From contig CALMZE010000092.1 of NCBI GenBank assembly GCA_937870585.1, forward strand, positions 1-55,499: a stretch of 55,499 nucleotides of DNA, in the 5' to 3' direction. The position numbers and the translations under genes were made by a program. The notes under the pieces were generated by a model. The model made no database searches. It was not told the origin of the DNA and was given only the letters and a program-made list of their open reading frames with translations. Of the stretch, positions 33,606 to 43,078 are shown one piece after another; positions within the stretch are counted from its first letter, which is position 1, and every line of letters begins with the position of its first letter. The stretch comes from an uncultured Sphingomonadales bacterium (lineage in GTDB: Bacteria > Pseudomonadota > Alphaproteobacteria > Sphingomonadales > Sphingomonadaceae).

Positions 33606-35936
33606 ATGCGCATCAACCGCACCATCTGGAAACGAGGCTGCGCGCTGCTCGCGCTGACGAGCCTGTCGGCCTGTGGCGGCGGAACGACTGCGGGCAGCGG
33701 CGGCGGCGTCGCCTCACCCCCCACGCCCGTGGCAGCCCCCACAACACCCGCGCCCGCCCCGGCTGCAGCTCCGGTGACGCCCAGCAATTCGGTCAACTAT
33801 GAAACGGCTGAATATCAACGATCAAATTCCGCGATCCAATCGAAAGCGCTGACCGCCTATCAGCAGGGTGCGACCGGTGCGGGCGTGATTGCAGCCATTA
33901 TTGATGGCGGCATCGCCCAGACCAACAGTGAATTTGCCGGGCGCATCCACTCAGCCTCCACCGATATCGTCAGCACACGCGGCATTGGTGATGAAAGCGG
34001 ACATGGCACGTCGGTCGCAGCGGTGCTGGCAGGAGCGAAGAATGACAATGGCGCACATGGTATTGCCTTTGACGCAACTCTGCTGATCGCCCGCACCGAC
34101 AAGCCGGGCAGCTGCGCCGATACCAGCGCAGACGGCGGCTGTTCTCATGATGACAATGCCATTGCGCGCGGGGTCGATCTGGCGGTGAGCAACGGCGCGC
34201 GTGTCATCAACATTTCGCTCGGTGGCTCTACAGCCAATGCCACGCTGCGCAGCGCAGTGGATCGCGCCACAGCGGCGGGCGTGGTGATCGTCATTTCGGC
34301 AGGCAATGCCTATGATGATGATCCCGTCAAAGGCTCCAACCCCGATCCGCTGGCGATGCTCGCGCTTGAGGGCATAGCGCGGAAATCGGTGATCATCGCG
34401 GGCGGCCTTGATGCCAGCAACGCGGCACTGACCGACTTTTCCAACCGCGCTGGCACCGGCTCTTCGGCCTATCTGGGCGCGCTCGCCTATCGCGTCCGCT
34501 CGATTGACGAGAATGGCACGGCCTATCTCTACAACGGAACCAGCTATGCCGCTCCGGCGATTTCGGGTGCGGTGGCGCTGCTGGCACAGGCCTTCCCCAA
34601 TTTGAGCGGCGCGCAAATTGTGGACCTGCTGCTCAGCTCGGCCACTGATCTTGGACAAACGGGCGTGGACAATCAGTTCGGCCATGGCGCACTCAACATT
34701 GAAAACGCCTTCAAGCCAAAGGGGCAAACATCTCTGGCCGGCAGCGCGATTGCCGTGCCGATCACCAGTGATGGCGGCCTCTCTGCGCCGATGGGCGATG
34801 CCCGCCCGGCTGGTCTGACGGCCACCTTCCTTGATAGCTATGGCCGCGCCTATTCGGCTGATCTGGGCGAAACCATCGGTCGCAGCCGCCTGAGCCCGCG
34901 CCTGTTCAACGCGCTTGATACCGGCTTGTCTGCGATGCGGATGGGCGCTGGCCCCGCGACCCTGTCCATGTCGATCCGCCAGAATGGCAGCGAGGCAATC
35001 GTGGAACGCACATTGCTCGCCCCGCATGACAATGTTCAGGCGCGCGCGCTGGCCGGTCATGGCTTTGCCCAGCTTTCGGCAAAGACCGCCATCGCCTTTG
35101 GCATCGCAACGGGCAGCAGCAGCCTGCAACGCAGTCTCAGCAATGCGGCAAGCGCACCGTTCCTCATCGCGAATGAAAGCGATAGCGGCTGGGGCTTTGA
35201 TTATGCCGCCCGCACCTCGATGCTGATGGCTCACCGCTCGGGCGCGTGGCGCTTCTTTGGCGGCGGCGAAAAGGGCGATGCCCGCCGTTGGGATCCCGAC
35301 GCACTGACCGGCGGACGACAGGCGCGGCAGAGCTATGGCGTGCAGTCCGGCACCATCGGCGCGGAATGGAGCAAGGGCCGCGTGACGCTCTCCAGCCGCG
35401 CGACCATCCTGTCTGAAGACCGAACCGTGCTGGGCGCGCGTTTCTCCACCTTCCTCGGCTCGCACGGCTCACGCACGCTGTTTGCGGATATGGGCGCACG
35501 GCTGACTCTCCCCAGCGGCTGGAGCGCAAGCGGTCAGCTACGCACCGGCTGGACGCGGGTGAAGGCAGGCGGCGCGCGTGACGGGACGGACCGGCTCCGC
35601 ACACAGGCCTGGTCTCTCGATCTGGAAAAGGCCAGATTGCTGATGGCGGGCGACCGGTTCGGCCTGCGTATCGCCCAGCCCCTCCGCGTCAGCCGAGGCA
35701 GCTTCGCGCTCACCCTGCCCGACAGCTATGATTATGCGAGTGGGGCCGTCACGCTGGCCTCTCGCCGCATGAATCTGGCTCCGGCCGGGCGCGAGATTGA
35801 TCTCGAAAGCGGCTGGTCCATGCCGATTGGCAAAGGCAGCCTCGGAACCAATATCTTCTGGCGTCGCCAGCCTGGCAACATCGCCACCCTGCCCGCAGAC
35901 AAGGGCGCTGCGGTGCGGTTTGATTGGCGGTTCTGA
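33606..35936 (+). CDS. lipid-anchored autotransporter subtilase (S8 protease)
   Basis: A 776-aa protein. The signal peptide ends in a lipobox (ALTSLSACGGG), so Cys24 or so would be lipidated. A Pro/Ala-rich linker leads to a subtilisin domain with the catalytic Asp100 (AAIIDGGIA), His133 (DESGHGTSVAAV) and Ser313 (NGTSYAAP). From about residue 500 the sequence is alternating beta strands ending in RFDWRF with a terminal Phe, the outer-membrane barrel of an autotransporter. This recalls NalP of Neisseria, a lipid-modified self-cleaving protease. Targets are unknown. It stands alone; the start follows GGAGATC. Confidence 0.9.
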   Translation: MRINRTIWKRGCALLALTSLSACGGGTTAGSGGGVASPPTPVAAPTTPAPAPAAAPVTPSNSVNYETAEYQRSNSAIQSKALTAYQQGATGAGVIAAIIDGGIAQTNSEFAGRIHSASTDIVSTRGIGDESGHGTSVAAVLAGAKNDNGAHGIAFDATLLIARTDKPGSCADTSADGGCSHDDNAIARGVDLAVSNGARVINISLGGSTANATLRSAVDRATAAGVVIVISAGNAYDDDPVKGSNPDPLAMLALEGIARKSVIIAGGLDASNAALTDFSNRAGTGSSAYLGALAYRVRSIDENGTAYLYNGTSYAAPAISGAVALLAQAFPNLSGAQIVDLLLSSATDLGQTGVDNQFGHGALNIENAFKPKGQTSLAGSAIAVPITSDGGLSAPMGDARPAGLTATFLDSYGRAYSADLGETIGRSRLSPRLFNALDTGLSAMRMGAGPATLSMSIRQNGSEAIVERTLLAPHDNVQARALAGHGFAQLSAKTAIAFGIATGSSSLQRSLSNAASAPFLIANESDSGWGFDYAARTSMLMAHRSGAWRFFGGGEKGDARRWDPDALTGGRQARQSYGVQSGTIGAEWSKGRVTLSSRATILSEDRTVLGARFSTFLGSHGSRTLFADMGARLTLPSGWSASGQLRTGWTRVKAGGARDGTDRLRTQAWSLDLEKARLLMAGDRFGLRIAQPLRVSRGSFALTLPDSYDYASGAVTLASRRMNLAPAGREIDLESGWSMPIGKGSLGTNIFWRRQPGNIATLPADKGAAVRFDWRF

Positions 35937-35975
35937 ACCAGACCCGAATCGAGCGGGTGACAACCGATTGAATCA

Positions 35976-36118
35976 ATCCGCTCATGGTGAGGAGGGACTG
36001 AGCTAGTCGAAGGCCCGTCTCGAACCACGGTCGGGAACACGGCGCACCGTGTTGCATTCTGCCCTGTCCTTCGAGACGCCGCTTCGACAGGCTCAGCGGC
36101 TCCTCAGGATGAGCGGAT
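35976..36118. repeat. imperfect inverted repeat, long element downstream of the protease gene
   Basis: TCCGCTCATGGTGAGGAG (near 35977) and its inverse CTCCTCAGGATGAGCGGA (near 36099) match except for two central bases. Inside are GCTTCGACAGGCTCAGCGG and a second palindromic tract (TCGAACCACGG...CGGCGCACCGTG). It looks like a composite of two dispersed palindrome families. Confidence 0.7.
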
Positions 36119-36138
36119 CAGCAAAAGGTCATAAAAGC

Positions 36139-36783
36139 TTAGCGCGTGGCGTTATACTGCAACTGCGCGTCGGTCAGCTGGAAGCCCACCAGCAACTCAA
36201 AGCTGGCGCGCTGCACCGCTTCGCGCACGGCGGGGTTGGCCAGGGGATCGATGGCAGCATCCTCATCGCCCGCCTTGCGCTTGCGGGTGATGCGTTCGCG
36301 GACATCGGCGGGCAGTGTGGCTGCTGCGCGATTGATCGAGGCACCGGCGGCGCCGGTCGTGCCCGCCCGGGTTTCGCCACCGGCAACGCCCGCCGCCACC
36401 CCGCTCACACTCTTGGACACAACGATGCGACCGCCACGAATGACTGAAGCGAAATAGGGCAGGATCACTTCGCGTGCGCCTTGCGGATTGGCACGCCGCG
36501 CCTGCACCACGAAATTGGCCTGAACATTCACGAGATTGCCCGAATCATCGCAGGTCGAACGCAAATTGGTGAGGTTGGCCACCACATCGATCGCGCGGGA
36601 ATCGGTGCTGCCGGGCGGATCGAACAAGGTCACGTCTCCGGTATGCGCCGGAACCGCAACCGCCGGGCAAGCAGACCGGGTGACGCTGACCCCGCCGGTC
36701 GCGTCAATTTCCCCGTTCCGAGAACAGCCGGACGCGAGCAGCGCCACGGCGGTCAGGGGAAGGAGCGTGATCATTCGGGCCAC
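36139..36783 (-). CDS. putative lipoprotein of unknown function
   Basis: A 214-aa protein with a lipoprotein signal (TAVALLASGCSRNGE, lipobox ASGC). The mature part contains beta-strand-like segments (GDVTLFDPPGSTDSRAIDVV, VQANFVVQARRANPQGAREVILPYF) and an Ala/Thr-rich linker before a helical C-terminus. No family is recognised; the layout hints at an outer-membrane-attached protein. The GTG at 36783 is preferred because AAGGA lies 7 bp upstream; an ATG at 36774 is possible. It is divergent from ispH. Confidence 0.7.
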   Translation of the reverse strand: MARMITLLPLTAVALLASGCSRNGEIDATGGVSVTRSACPAVAVPAHTGDVTLFDPPGSTDSRAIDVVANLTNLRSTCDDSGNLVNVQANFVVQARRANPQGAREVILPYFASVIRGGRIVVSKSVSGVAAGVAGGETRAGTTGAAGASINRAAATLPADVRERITRKRKAGDEDAAIDPLANPAVREAVQRASFELLVGFQLTDAQLQYNATR

Positions 36784-36870
36784 AAGCCGATCCTTTTTCT
36801 GGCAAAGCAAGGAGGCCCGTATAGGAAGGCGCTTTGACCGCTGCAAGCAATCGCGTAAGGGCGGCGGGCA

Positions 36871-37815
36871 ATGAGCGAGAAACCAGCCCTTCATGTCCTG
36901 ATCGCCGCACCGCGCGGATTTTGCGCCGGGGTGGATCGGGCCATCCGCATCGTCGAACTGGCCATCGAGAAATTCGGCGCGCCCGTCTATGTCCGTCATG
37001 AGATCGTCCACAACCGTTTCGTCGTGGATTCTCTGAAGGCCAAGGGCGCGATTTTCGTGGAAGAACTGGATGCCGTGCCCGATGGCGTGCCGGTGATCTT
37101 CTCTGCCCATGGTGTGCCCAAGGCCGTTCCTGCCGCTGCCGATGCGCGCGGACTCAACTGGCTAGACGCCACCTGCCCGCTGGTTTCCAAAGTCCATCGT
37201 CAGGCCGAACGGCTGGTGGAAGCAGGCAAGCACATTATCTTTGTCGGCCATCACGGCCATCCCGAAGTGATCGGAACCTATGGGCAGGTGCCCGAAGGGA
37301 CGATGACGGTGATCGAATCGGCAGAGGATGTGGCCAGCCTGCCCGATGCCTCGCCGGGCAGCTTGGGCTATCTGACACAGACCACGCTTTCGGTGGACGA
37401 CACGCAGCAGATTATCGCAGCGCTGACAGCACGTTTCCCTGACATTCAGGGGCCGAAAGGCGAAGACATTTGTTACGCCACGTCCAATCGGCAGGATGCG
37501 GTCAAGGCGGTGGTGACGCAGGCGGAGCGGCTGATCGTGATCGGCGCGCCCAATTCATCCAACTCGCTGCGGCTCGCTGAAGTGGCCGAGCGGCGCGGCG
37601 TGCCCGCCCGGCTGATCGAGCGCGCCACCGATCTGGATTTTGACTGGCTGGGTACGCCTGCCACCATCGGGCTGACGGCGGGGGCTTCTGCGCCTGAACA
37701 ACTGGTGCGCGAAGTGATGGATGCGCTCTCCGCACGCTTCACCGTCACCGAAGATGTGGTGGAAACCGCAACCGAAAACATGATCTTCAAATTGCCGCGC
37801 CAGATTGCGGATTGA
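36871..37815 (+). CDS. ispH: 4-hydroxy-3-methylbut-2-enyl diphosphate reductase
   Basis: A 314-aa IspH, the iron-sulphur enzyme of the last non-mevalonate isoprenoid step. The three cluster cysteines are visible: Cys18 in [21 protein letters not shown] and the ICYATSNRQ cysteine; the substrate-binding HHGHPE is also present. It begins the ispH-thrB-rnhA-YegP series. Confidence 0.97.
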   Translation: MSEKPALHVLIAAPRGFCAGVDRAIRIVELAIEKFGAPVYVRHEIVHNRFVVDSLKAKGAIFVEELDAVPDGVPVIFSAHGVPKAVPAAADARGLNWLDATCPLVSKVHRQAERLVEAGKHIIFVGHHGHPEVIGTYGQVPEGTMTVIESAEDVASLPDASPGSLGYLTQTTLSVDDTQQIIAALTARFPDIQGPKGEDICYATSNRQDAVKAVVTQAERLIVIGAPNSSNSLRLAEVAERRGVPARLIERATDLDFDWLGTPATIGLTAGASAPEQLVREVMDALSARFTVTEDVVETATENMIFKLPRQIAD

Positions 37816-37822
37816 GGCAGGC

Positions 37823-38761
37823 ATGGCCGTTTATACCCATATCGATTCAGACGACATGACCATGCTGGTCCACCGCTTCAATGCGGGCACGCTCATCTCT
37901 GCCAAGGGCATTGCTGAGGGCGTGGAGAACAGCAATTATCTGGTGGAGACAGACAAGGGCCGCTTCATCTTCACTGTGTATGAAAAGCGCGTCGATCTGG
38001 ACGATCTGCCCTTTTTCTTTGCGATGATCGATCATCTGGTCGCACGCGGATGCCCGGTGCCCGGCGCATTGATGACGGCGGAAGGCGCGCACATCGTCCA
38101 CTGGCAGGGCAAGGCGATGGCGATGATGGAATTCATGCCCGGCCTGTCCGTCACCCACCCCACGCCCGCGCAGGCTCATGCTGTGGGCGTCGCGCTCGGG
38201 CAGGCGCACGCCGCCCTTGCCGATTTTGATCGCATCCGCCCCAACGCGCTTGGACCGCAAGGCTGGTTTGATCTGGCCAAACGCTGTGGCGACGATCTTG
38301 ATCAAATCCGCCCCGGCCTGAAAGCGCGGGTTGAAGCCGAATGCGCGCATATCCGCGCGCATTGGCCCGAAGGCCTGCCCGTCAACGCCATCCACGCCGA
38401 TCTGTTTCCAGACAATGTGCTGATGAGCGGCGATCATGTCTCTGCACTGATCGATTTCTACTTCGCCTGCACTGAAGTCCGGGCCTGGGATGTCGCCGTC
38501 ACGCACGCCGCCTGGTGCTTTGAGCCCGATGGCACCGGTTACAACGCTGCCATCGGCGATGCGTTGCTGGCAGGCTATGATGAGAGTTTCGGAATGAGCG
38601 ATGCCGAACGCGCGGCCTTCCCCGTGCTCGCGCGCGGGGCCTGTTTGCGTTTCCTACTCACCCGCGCTTGGGACTGGCTCAACACGCCTGCTGACGCGAT
38701 GGTGACGCGCAAAGACCCAATCGCCTTCCTCAACCGGCTAGAGCATTACGCCGCCTTATGA
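37823..38761 (+). CDS. thrB: homoserine kinase (APH-fold, type II)
   Basis: A 312-aa homoserine kinase of the aminoglycoside-phosphotransferase fold, which makes O-phosphohomoserine for threonine. The catalytic loop reads [13 protein letters not shown] and the Mg-binding Asp follows in [30 protein letters not shown] is the nucleotide-binding N-lobe. The ATG at 37823 fits the family's MAVYTHI start. Its stop overlaps the rnhA ATG by 4 bp. Confidence 0.94.
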   Translation: MAVYTHIDSDDMTMLVHRFNAGTLISAKGIAEGVENSNYLVETDKGRFIFTVYEKRVDLDDLPFFFAMIDHLVARGCPVPGALMTAEGAHIVHWQGKAMAMMEFMPGLSVTHPTPAQAHAVGVALGQAHAALADFDRIRPNALGPQGWFDLAKRCGDDLDQIRPGLKARVEAECAHIRAHWPEGLPVNAIHADLFPDNVLMSGDHVSALIDFYFACTEVRAWDVAVTHAAWCFEPDGTGYNAAIGDALLAGYDESFGMSDAERAAFPVLARGACLRFLLTRAWDWLNTPADAMVTRKDPIAFLNRLEHYAAL

Positions 38762-39213
38762 GCGATTTGCCCCGCGTGATCATGGCGACCGATGGCGCCT
38801 GCAAGGGCAATCCCGGCCCCGGCGGCTGGGGCGTCGTGCTGCGCATGGGTGAGCGCGAGAAAGACCTGTCCGGCGGCGAGAAAGACACCACCAACAACCG
38901 CATGGAACTGACCGCAGCGATTCGCGGATTGCAGGCGTTGAAGCGCCCCTGTCATGTCATTCTCACCACAGACAGTGTCTATGTTCGGGACGGCATCACG
39001 AAATGGGTGAAAGGCTGGATGAAGAATGGCTGGCGCACCGCTGACAAAAAGCCAGTCAAAAATGTGGATTTGTGGCAGGAATTAGTGGAAATCTGCAAGA
39101 TTCATCGCATCGAATGGCATTGGGTCAAAGGTCATGCCGGTGATCCCGATAATGAACGCGCTGATCAACTGGCGAGCAGTGCGGCCTTGATTGCTGCGCG
39201 AAGCGGTGCATAA
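38758..39213 (+). CDS. rnhA: ribonuclease HI
   Basis: A 151-aa RNase HI that removes RNA from RNA-DNA hybrids. The metal-binding acids are in [15 protein letters not shown] (Asp), NRMELTAAI (Glu), TTDSVYV (Asp) and DNERADQLA (Asp), and [10 protein letters not shown] holds the flexible-loop His. It overlaps thrB by 4 bp. Confidence 0.97.
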   Translation: MSDLPRVIMATDGACKGNPGPGGWGVVLRMGEREKDLSGGEKDTTNNRMELTAAIRGLQALKRPCHVILTTDSVYVRDGITKWVKGWMKNGWRTADKKPVKNVDLWQELVEICKIHRIEWHWVKGHAGDPDNERADQLASSAALIAARSGA

Positions 39214-39250
39214 TCCCGCGCTTCCGTAAAGGAAGGGTGGGAGAAGAACG

Positions 39251-39424
39251 ATGCAGTTCGAACTCTACAAGGACAAGAAGGGAGAGTTCCGCTGGCGGCT
39301 GCGCCATGCCAACGGCAACATCCTCGCCACGGCCAGTGAAGGCTACAAGGCCAAGGCATCTGCGGTGAAGTGTATTGACGCGGTCAAGGCGTCAACCGAG
39401 GCACCGGTCAAGGAATTCAAATAA
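39251..39424 (+). CDS. YegP family protein (DUF1508)
   Basis: A 57-aa protein: MQFELYKDKKGEFRWRLR, then ANGNILATASEGYKAKASA and a short tail, the YegP/DUF1508 repeat. The role of the family is unknown. It follows rnhA by 37 bp behind a GGAAGGGTGG-type site. Its last codons overlap the 3' end of the convergent oxidoreductase gene by 8 bp. Confidence 0.88.
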   Translation: MQFELYKDKKGEFRWRLRHANGNILATASEGYKAKASAVKCIDAVKASTEAPVKEFK

Positions 39425-40502
39425 GGCGCGCAGGGGCGTAGGCCGGGGCATCAACACCGGCCATCCAGAGGGGCAGTTTCTCATTGCGGATCAGACTGGC
39501 GCATAAGTGTGCGGCGGCAGGGGCTGTCTGTATGCCAAAGCCGCCCTGCCCGGCGCACCACCACAGGCCCGCCACGTCCGGATCAGCTCCGAACACAGGC
39601 AGGCGATCCGGCGCAAAGCTGCGCAGTCCCGCCCAGCTCCGTTCGACCTTGCGAATGGACCAGTCCATCACCGACTGGAACCTGTCTATGGCGATGGCAA
39701 TGTCCATCTCTTCCGGCGCGGCATCGCAGGCGGGAGACGGGGTTTCATCATGCGGGCTCAGCCACAACCGGTGCGCGCCTTCGGGCTTGAAATAGAAGCT
39801 GCCGCGCACATCAATCACCATAGGACCATGCGGATCAATGGCGGTGTCCAGCTCCAGCTGGATGATCGTGCGCCGATAGGGCTGGATGCCGAGCGGACGC
39901 GCGCCCGCCAAAACGGCGATCTCATCGGCCCAGGCTCCGGCCGCATTGACCAGCTGCGCCGCTTCAAAATTGCCCGCGCTGGTTTCGATCTGCCAGGCCC
40001 AGTCGCGTCGCGCCAGCCCGCTCACCCGCGCGCGCGTCACCAGAGTGCCGCCAGAGTGACGCGCCTGTTTCAGGCAGAAGGCGTGGTAGCCCGCTACATC
40101 AATATCAAAGCCCTCCGCTTCCAACAGACCATCGCACCATTCACCGCGTAGCCCCGGCAAGAGTGGCCGCAGGCCGTTACGATCCAGCGTGGTGAAGGCG
40201 ATGCCCAAGCCTTGGTATGACGCCTCCATCTCGCGCAGATCAGCCGCCGTATCATGATGGGAAAGCGTCACCACGCTGCGCGCCGTCAGAAAATCGCGCA
40301 GCGGCTCCAGAGAGGCGAGCGTGAGCGGCGCGATCTGCGGCCCACCATAGGTCGCGTGCCAATAGGCGTTCGAGCGACCTGTCGTGTGATAGCCGGGATG
40401 ATCCTCCGCTTCGAGGATGAGCACGCGCAGCCCCGGCCCCAGCGCAGCGGCCAGACTCGCCCCCGCAATCCCGGCCCCGATAATGGCAACGTCATAGGTC
40501 AT
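39417..40502 (-). CDS. FAD-dependent oxidoreductase of the DAO family
   Basis: A 361-aa D-amino-acid/glycine-oxidase-type flavoprotein. The Rossmann motif is VAIIGAGIAGASLAAALGP at the N-terminus; AQLVNAAGAWADEIA is the second FAD motif, and GLWWCAGQGGFGIQTAPAAA the C-terminal one. It likely oxidises an amine or hydroxy acid; substrate is unknown. The ATG overlaps the hydrolase stop by 4 bp, so the two are translated together. Confidence 0.9.
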   Translation of the reverse strand: MTYDVAIIGAGIAGASLAAALGPGLRVLILEAEDHPGYHTTGRSNAYWHATYGGPQIAPLTLASLEPLRDFLTARSVVTLSHHDTAADLREMEASYQGLGIAFTTLDRNGLRPLLPGLRGEWCDGLLEAEGFDIDVAGYHAFCLKQARHSGGTLVTRARVSGLARRDWAWQIETSAGNFEAAQLVNAAGAWADEIAVLAGARPLGIQPYRRTIIQLELDTAIDPHGPMVIDVRGSFYFKPEGAHRLWLSPHDETPSPACDAAPEEMDIAIAIDRFQSVMDWSIRKVERSWAGLRSFAPDRLPVFGADPDVAGLWWCAGQGGFGIQTAPAAAHLCASLIRNEKLPLWMAGVDAPAYAPARLI

Positions 40503-41446
40503 CGCACTGGCGCCACTTCATCCAGAAACGCATCCACCCGCGCCAGTGCATCGGCCTGCACCGCATCGACTTCACGCAGAAGCTCATGCGCTACATCCTT
40601 GTCATAAAGATGCAGCTGCGCCTGTGGCAGCAGCCCCGCCACGCGCGCAATCGCAGATGGGGAAACAAGGCCATCGCCTTGTGTGGCCAGAATGAGCAGC
40701 GGAGTCATATCTTTCACCTGACCGGCCAGCGCCTCAATGGCAAGGCAGGAGTCATAGGCTTGCGACAACCAGTTGAGACTGGGCGGCCCCAACACCAGTG
40801 CGGGGTTCTGTTCGCGCCACCATTGCTCATCGGCATAGCGCTCCGCATCATGCGTTAGGAGAGACTGGCGAGAGGCCAGCGTGCCCGGCTTCTCATTGCC
40901 GGACCAAGCCTTGGCGGTCGGCCAACGGCGTGCGGCCCATCGCACGACGGCCGCCACCCAGCCAATCGGAAGCGGCACGTCAAAGCCCAGCATCGGCGCA
41001 CTCAGCACCACAGCGTCTGGCTTCACCTGCCCTTCGAGCAGCGCGCGCAGCAGCAAATGCCCGCCCATGCTGTGCCCCATCATCACGACCGGGCCGGGTG
41101 CAGCGGGCTGCCAGCCGCGCACAAATTCGGCCAGATCATCGGTCCAGTGCGAGAACTGGTCGATATGGCCAATCTTCGGATCGGCCAGCAGACGCCCGGA
41201 CCCGCCCTGCCCGCGCCAGTCAAAGCCCGAAATCGCCCAGCCCTGAGCGTGCCAATGGGCCAGCGCCTCCAGATATTTTTCCGGCATGTCGCCCCGCCCG
41301 GTCTGGAACAACAGGCTGCCGCGCACGGGAGCACCCGCAGGCTGTGGCCAGTCATAGCGGCGCATTACCCAGCCATCAGGCGCGGTCCAACCAGAAAAGG
41401 TCCAGCCTTCTGGGATCATGCGGGCGATGGCGCGGCCATGGTTCAT
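40499..41446 (-). CDS. alpha/beta hydrolase, lysophospholipase-like
   Basis: A 315-aa alpha/beta hydrolase with the nucleophile elbow GHSMGGH, a DWRGQGGSG oxyanion region and a C-terminal catalytic His near KDVAHELLREVDA. The set fits the monoglyceride lipase / lysophospholipase group. The start is uncertain: ATG at 41446 (MNHGRAIARMIPEGW) is chosen because the conserved part begins just after; an ATG at 41473 adds nine residues. It is in an operon with the DAO oxidoreductase. Confidence 0.85.
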   Translation of the reverse strand: MNHGRAIARMIPEGWTFSGWTAPDGWVMRRYDWPQPAGAPVRGSLLFQTGRGDMPEKYLEALAHWHAQGWAISGFDWRGQGGSGRLLADPKIGHIDQFSHWTDDLAEFVRGWQPAAPGPVVMMGHSMGGHLLLRALLEGQVKPDAVVLSAPMLGFDVPLPIGWVAAVVRWAARRWPTAKAWSGNEKPGTLASRQSLLTHDAERYADEQWWREQNPALVLGPPSLNWLSQAYDSCLAIEALAGQVKDMTPLLILATQGDGLVSPSAIARVAGLLPQAQLHLYDKDVAHELLREVDAVQADALARVDAFLDEVAPVR

Positions 41447-41494
41447 CGGATTGGTTACTCTTTGGTAAGGCATAGTGCGTATTGATGCTGTCCC

Positions 41495-41968
41495 ATGAGC
41501 ATAACCTCTCTTGAAACAGCCTGCGCGGGGATTCTCACCTTGGGCTTGCTGATTGCAGCAGGGACCGACCTGAAGGCAAGGACCATTCCCCAGTGGCTGG
41601 TCATTGCCATTGCGTGCGGCGCGCCCGTCTGGTGGTGGGCCAGAGACCTGACACTTTGGCCCGATGTGGCGTGGCAGATCGGCCTTGCGCTCGCCGTGAT
41701 GACTGTCTTCACCGCTCTTTTTTCCTTCGGGCAGATGGGCGGCGGGGATGTGAAGCTGCTTGGAGCGCTCGCTTTGTGGTTTCCACCGATCCCCATGCTC
41801 CAGCTGTTTATCATCATGTCGCTGGCAGGCGGTGTGCTCACACTCTTTCTTTTGGTGCTCCACAAAGCACTGAAACGCGAGGGTATTCCAGAAATTCCTT
41901 ACGGTGTCGCGATCTCGATCGGGGCGTTGTGGGTGCTTTACCAACGAAATCTTAACCAATTTGCGTGA
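41495..41968 (+). CDS. cpaA: A24-type prepilin peptidase CpaA/TadV
   Basis: A 157-aa membrane aspartic protease that matures Flp pilin. The two catalytic Asp motifs are AAGTDLKARTIP near the N-terminus and GQMGGGDVKLLGAL near residue 85, with several membrane helices. It is the first gene of the Tad pilus operon, but no pilin gene lies beside it. Confidence 0.93.
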   Translation: MSITSLETACAGILTLGLLIAAGTDLKARTIPQWLVIAIACGAPVWWWARDLTLWPDVAWQIGLALAVMTVFTALFSFGQMGGGDVKLLGALALWFPPIPMLQLFIIMSLAGGVLTLFLLVLHKALKREGIPEIPYGVAISIGALWVLYQRNLNQFA

Positions 41969-42015
41969 AGGCTGCGCAATCTAACGTTTCAGCCATGTGA
42001 CAGGGAATTCACGAC

Positions 42016-43077
42016 ATGGATCCAAAGAAAATGGCCTTGCTGGTCGCGGCGCTCATGGTAGCGGGTGTTACGGCGTTTGCGGCAAAGAGCATGTTCTCGG
42101 CCGAACAGACGGCTTCACCGGCTGCTCAGGCGGCAACAGTACCGGAAAATCTCCCGGAAATTCTGGTGGCGACCCGGTCCCTGCCCATTGGCACGATCAT
42201 CGAGAAGGACAGCTTCCGGTATCAGCCCTGGCCCAAGGAGCTGATCGACAACGCCTATTACAAGAAGGGCGAAGCCGATCCGGCCTCTCTGGCAGGCACA
42301 GTTGTGCGCACGGCCATTACGGCGGGCCAGCCGGTCACCAAGGGGGCGCTCGTCTCCCCGGATGATCGCGGCTTCCTCGCCGCGGCCCTAGGGCCGGGGA
42401 TGCGCGCTGTCTCCATCCCTGTGACGGCTCAGGCCGGCGTAGCGGGCTTCATCTTCCCGGGTGACCGGGTGGACGTGGTGCTGACACAAACCGTCGAATC
42501 GCGCGGCGAAGAAGATGGCCCGCCGCTGCGCGCCTCAGAAACCATCGTCCGCAACGTCCGCGTGCTCGCCACCGACCAGCGCACCGTGCCTGAAGATGAA
42601 AAGGGCGATCGCGTCGTCCAGACCTTCGCCACGATCACGCTCGAAGTGACGCCGCGCATCGCCGAAAAGATCGCGGTTGCCCAGTCCATCGGTCAGCTCA
42701 GCCTCGCGCTGCGCTCGATCGCAGACAACACCGCCGAGCTCGAACGCGCCATTGCCTCGGGTGAGGTCAAGGTGCCGAACAATGGCGATCCCAAGGCTGA
42801 AAAGCGGATGATGATCCAGGTCGCATCGCGCCCGATTGATACCGACACCACTTATGTGGTGGGGGCTGACGTGTCGCGCTTCTCGCGCCGCTCCATCCCC
42901 GCACAGAGCAAGCCGAAGCAGCAGATGCAAGGCCCCAGCGCCTTTGCACCGCCGAGCTATAATTCGGCTCCGCCTTCGACGCCGATGATGCCGGGTGCAA
43001 AGCCTGCCGCTTCAGAGCCGACCGTGCGCGTGGCACGCGGCAAAACCATCACCGATGTTCCGGTGGGAGGAAACTGA
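42016..43077 (+). CDS. cpaB: Flp pilus assembly protein CpaB/RcpC
   Basis: A 353-aa periplasmic/outer-membrane-linked component of the Tad pilus. A single N-terminal membrane segment (KKMALLVAALMVAGVTAFAAKS) precedes a SAF domain (PENLPEILVATRSLPIGTIIEKDSFRYQP), then the RcpC-type domain (GMRAVSIPVTAQAGVAGFIFPGDRVDVVLTQTV in two parts). The C-terminal 80 residues are Pro/Ser-rich. It follows cpaA by 47 bp and precedes the secretin by 1 bp. Confidence 0.93.
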   Translation: MDPKKMALLVAALMVAGVTAFAAKSMFSAEQTASPAAQAATVPENLPEILVATRSLPIGTIIEKDSFRYQPWPKELIDNAYYKKGEADPASLAGTVVRTAITAGQPVTKGALVSPDDRGFLAAALGPGMRAVSIPVTAQAGVAGFIFPGDRVDVVLTQTVESRGEEDGPPLRASETIVRNVRVLATDQRTVPEDEKGDRVVQTFATITLEVTPRIAEKIAVAQSIGQLSLALRSIADNTAELERAIASGEVKVPNNGDPKAEKRMMIQVASRPIDTDTTYVVGADVSRFSRRSIPAQSKPKQQMQGPSAFAPPSYNSAPPSTPMMPGAKPAASEPTVRVARGKTITDVPVGGN

Positions 43078-43078
43078 G

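Noticed and set aside
33951-35465. A 504-codon minus-strand frame opposite the autotransporter gene
   Set aside because: Antisense of a well supported S8 autotransporter; no motif.
36001-36060. A tRNA-like T-arm (CTCGAACCACGG)
   Set aside because: No acceptor stem or anticodon arm can be built around it; it belongs to a palindromic repeat.
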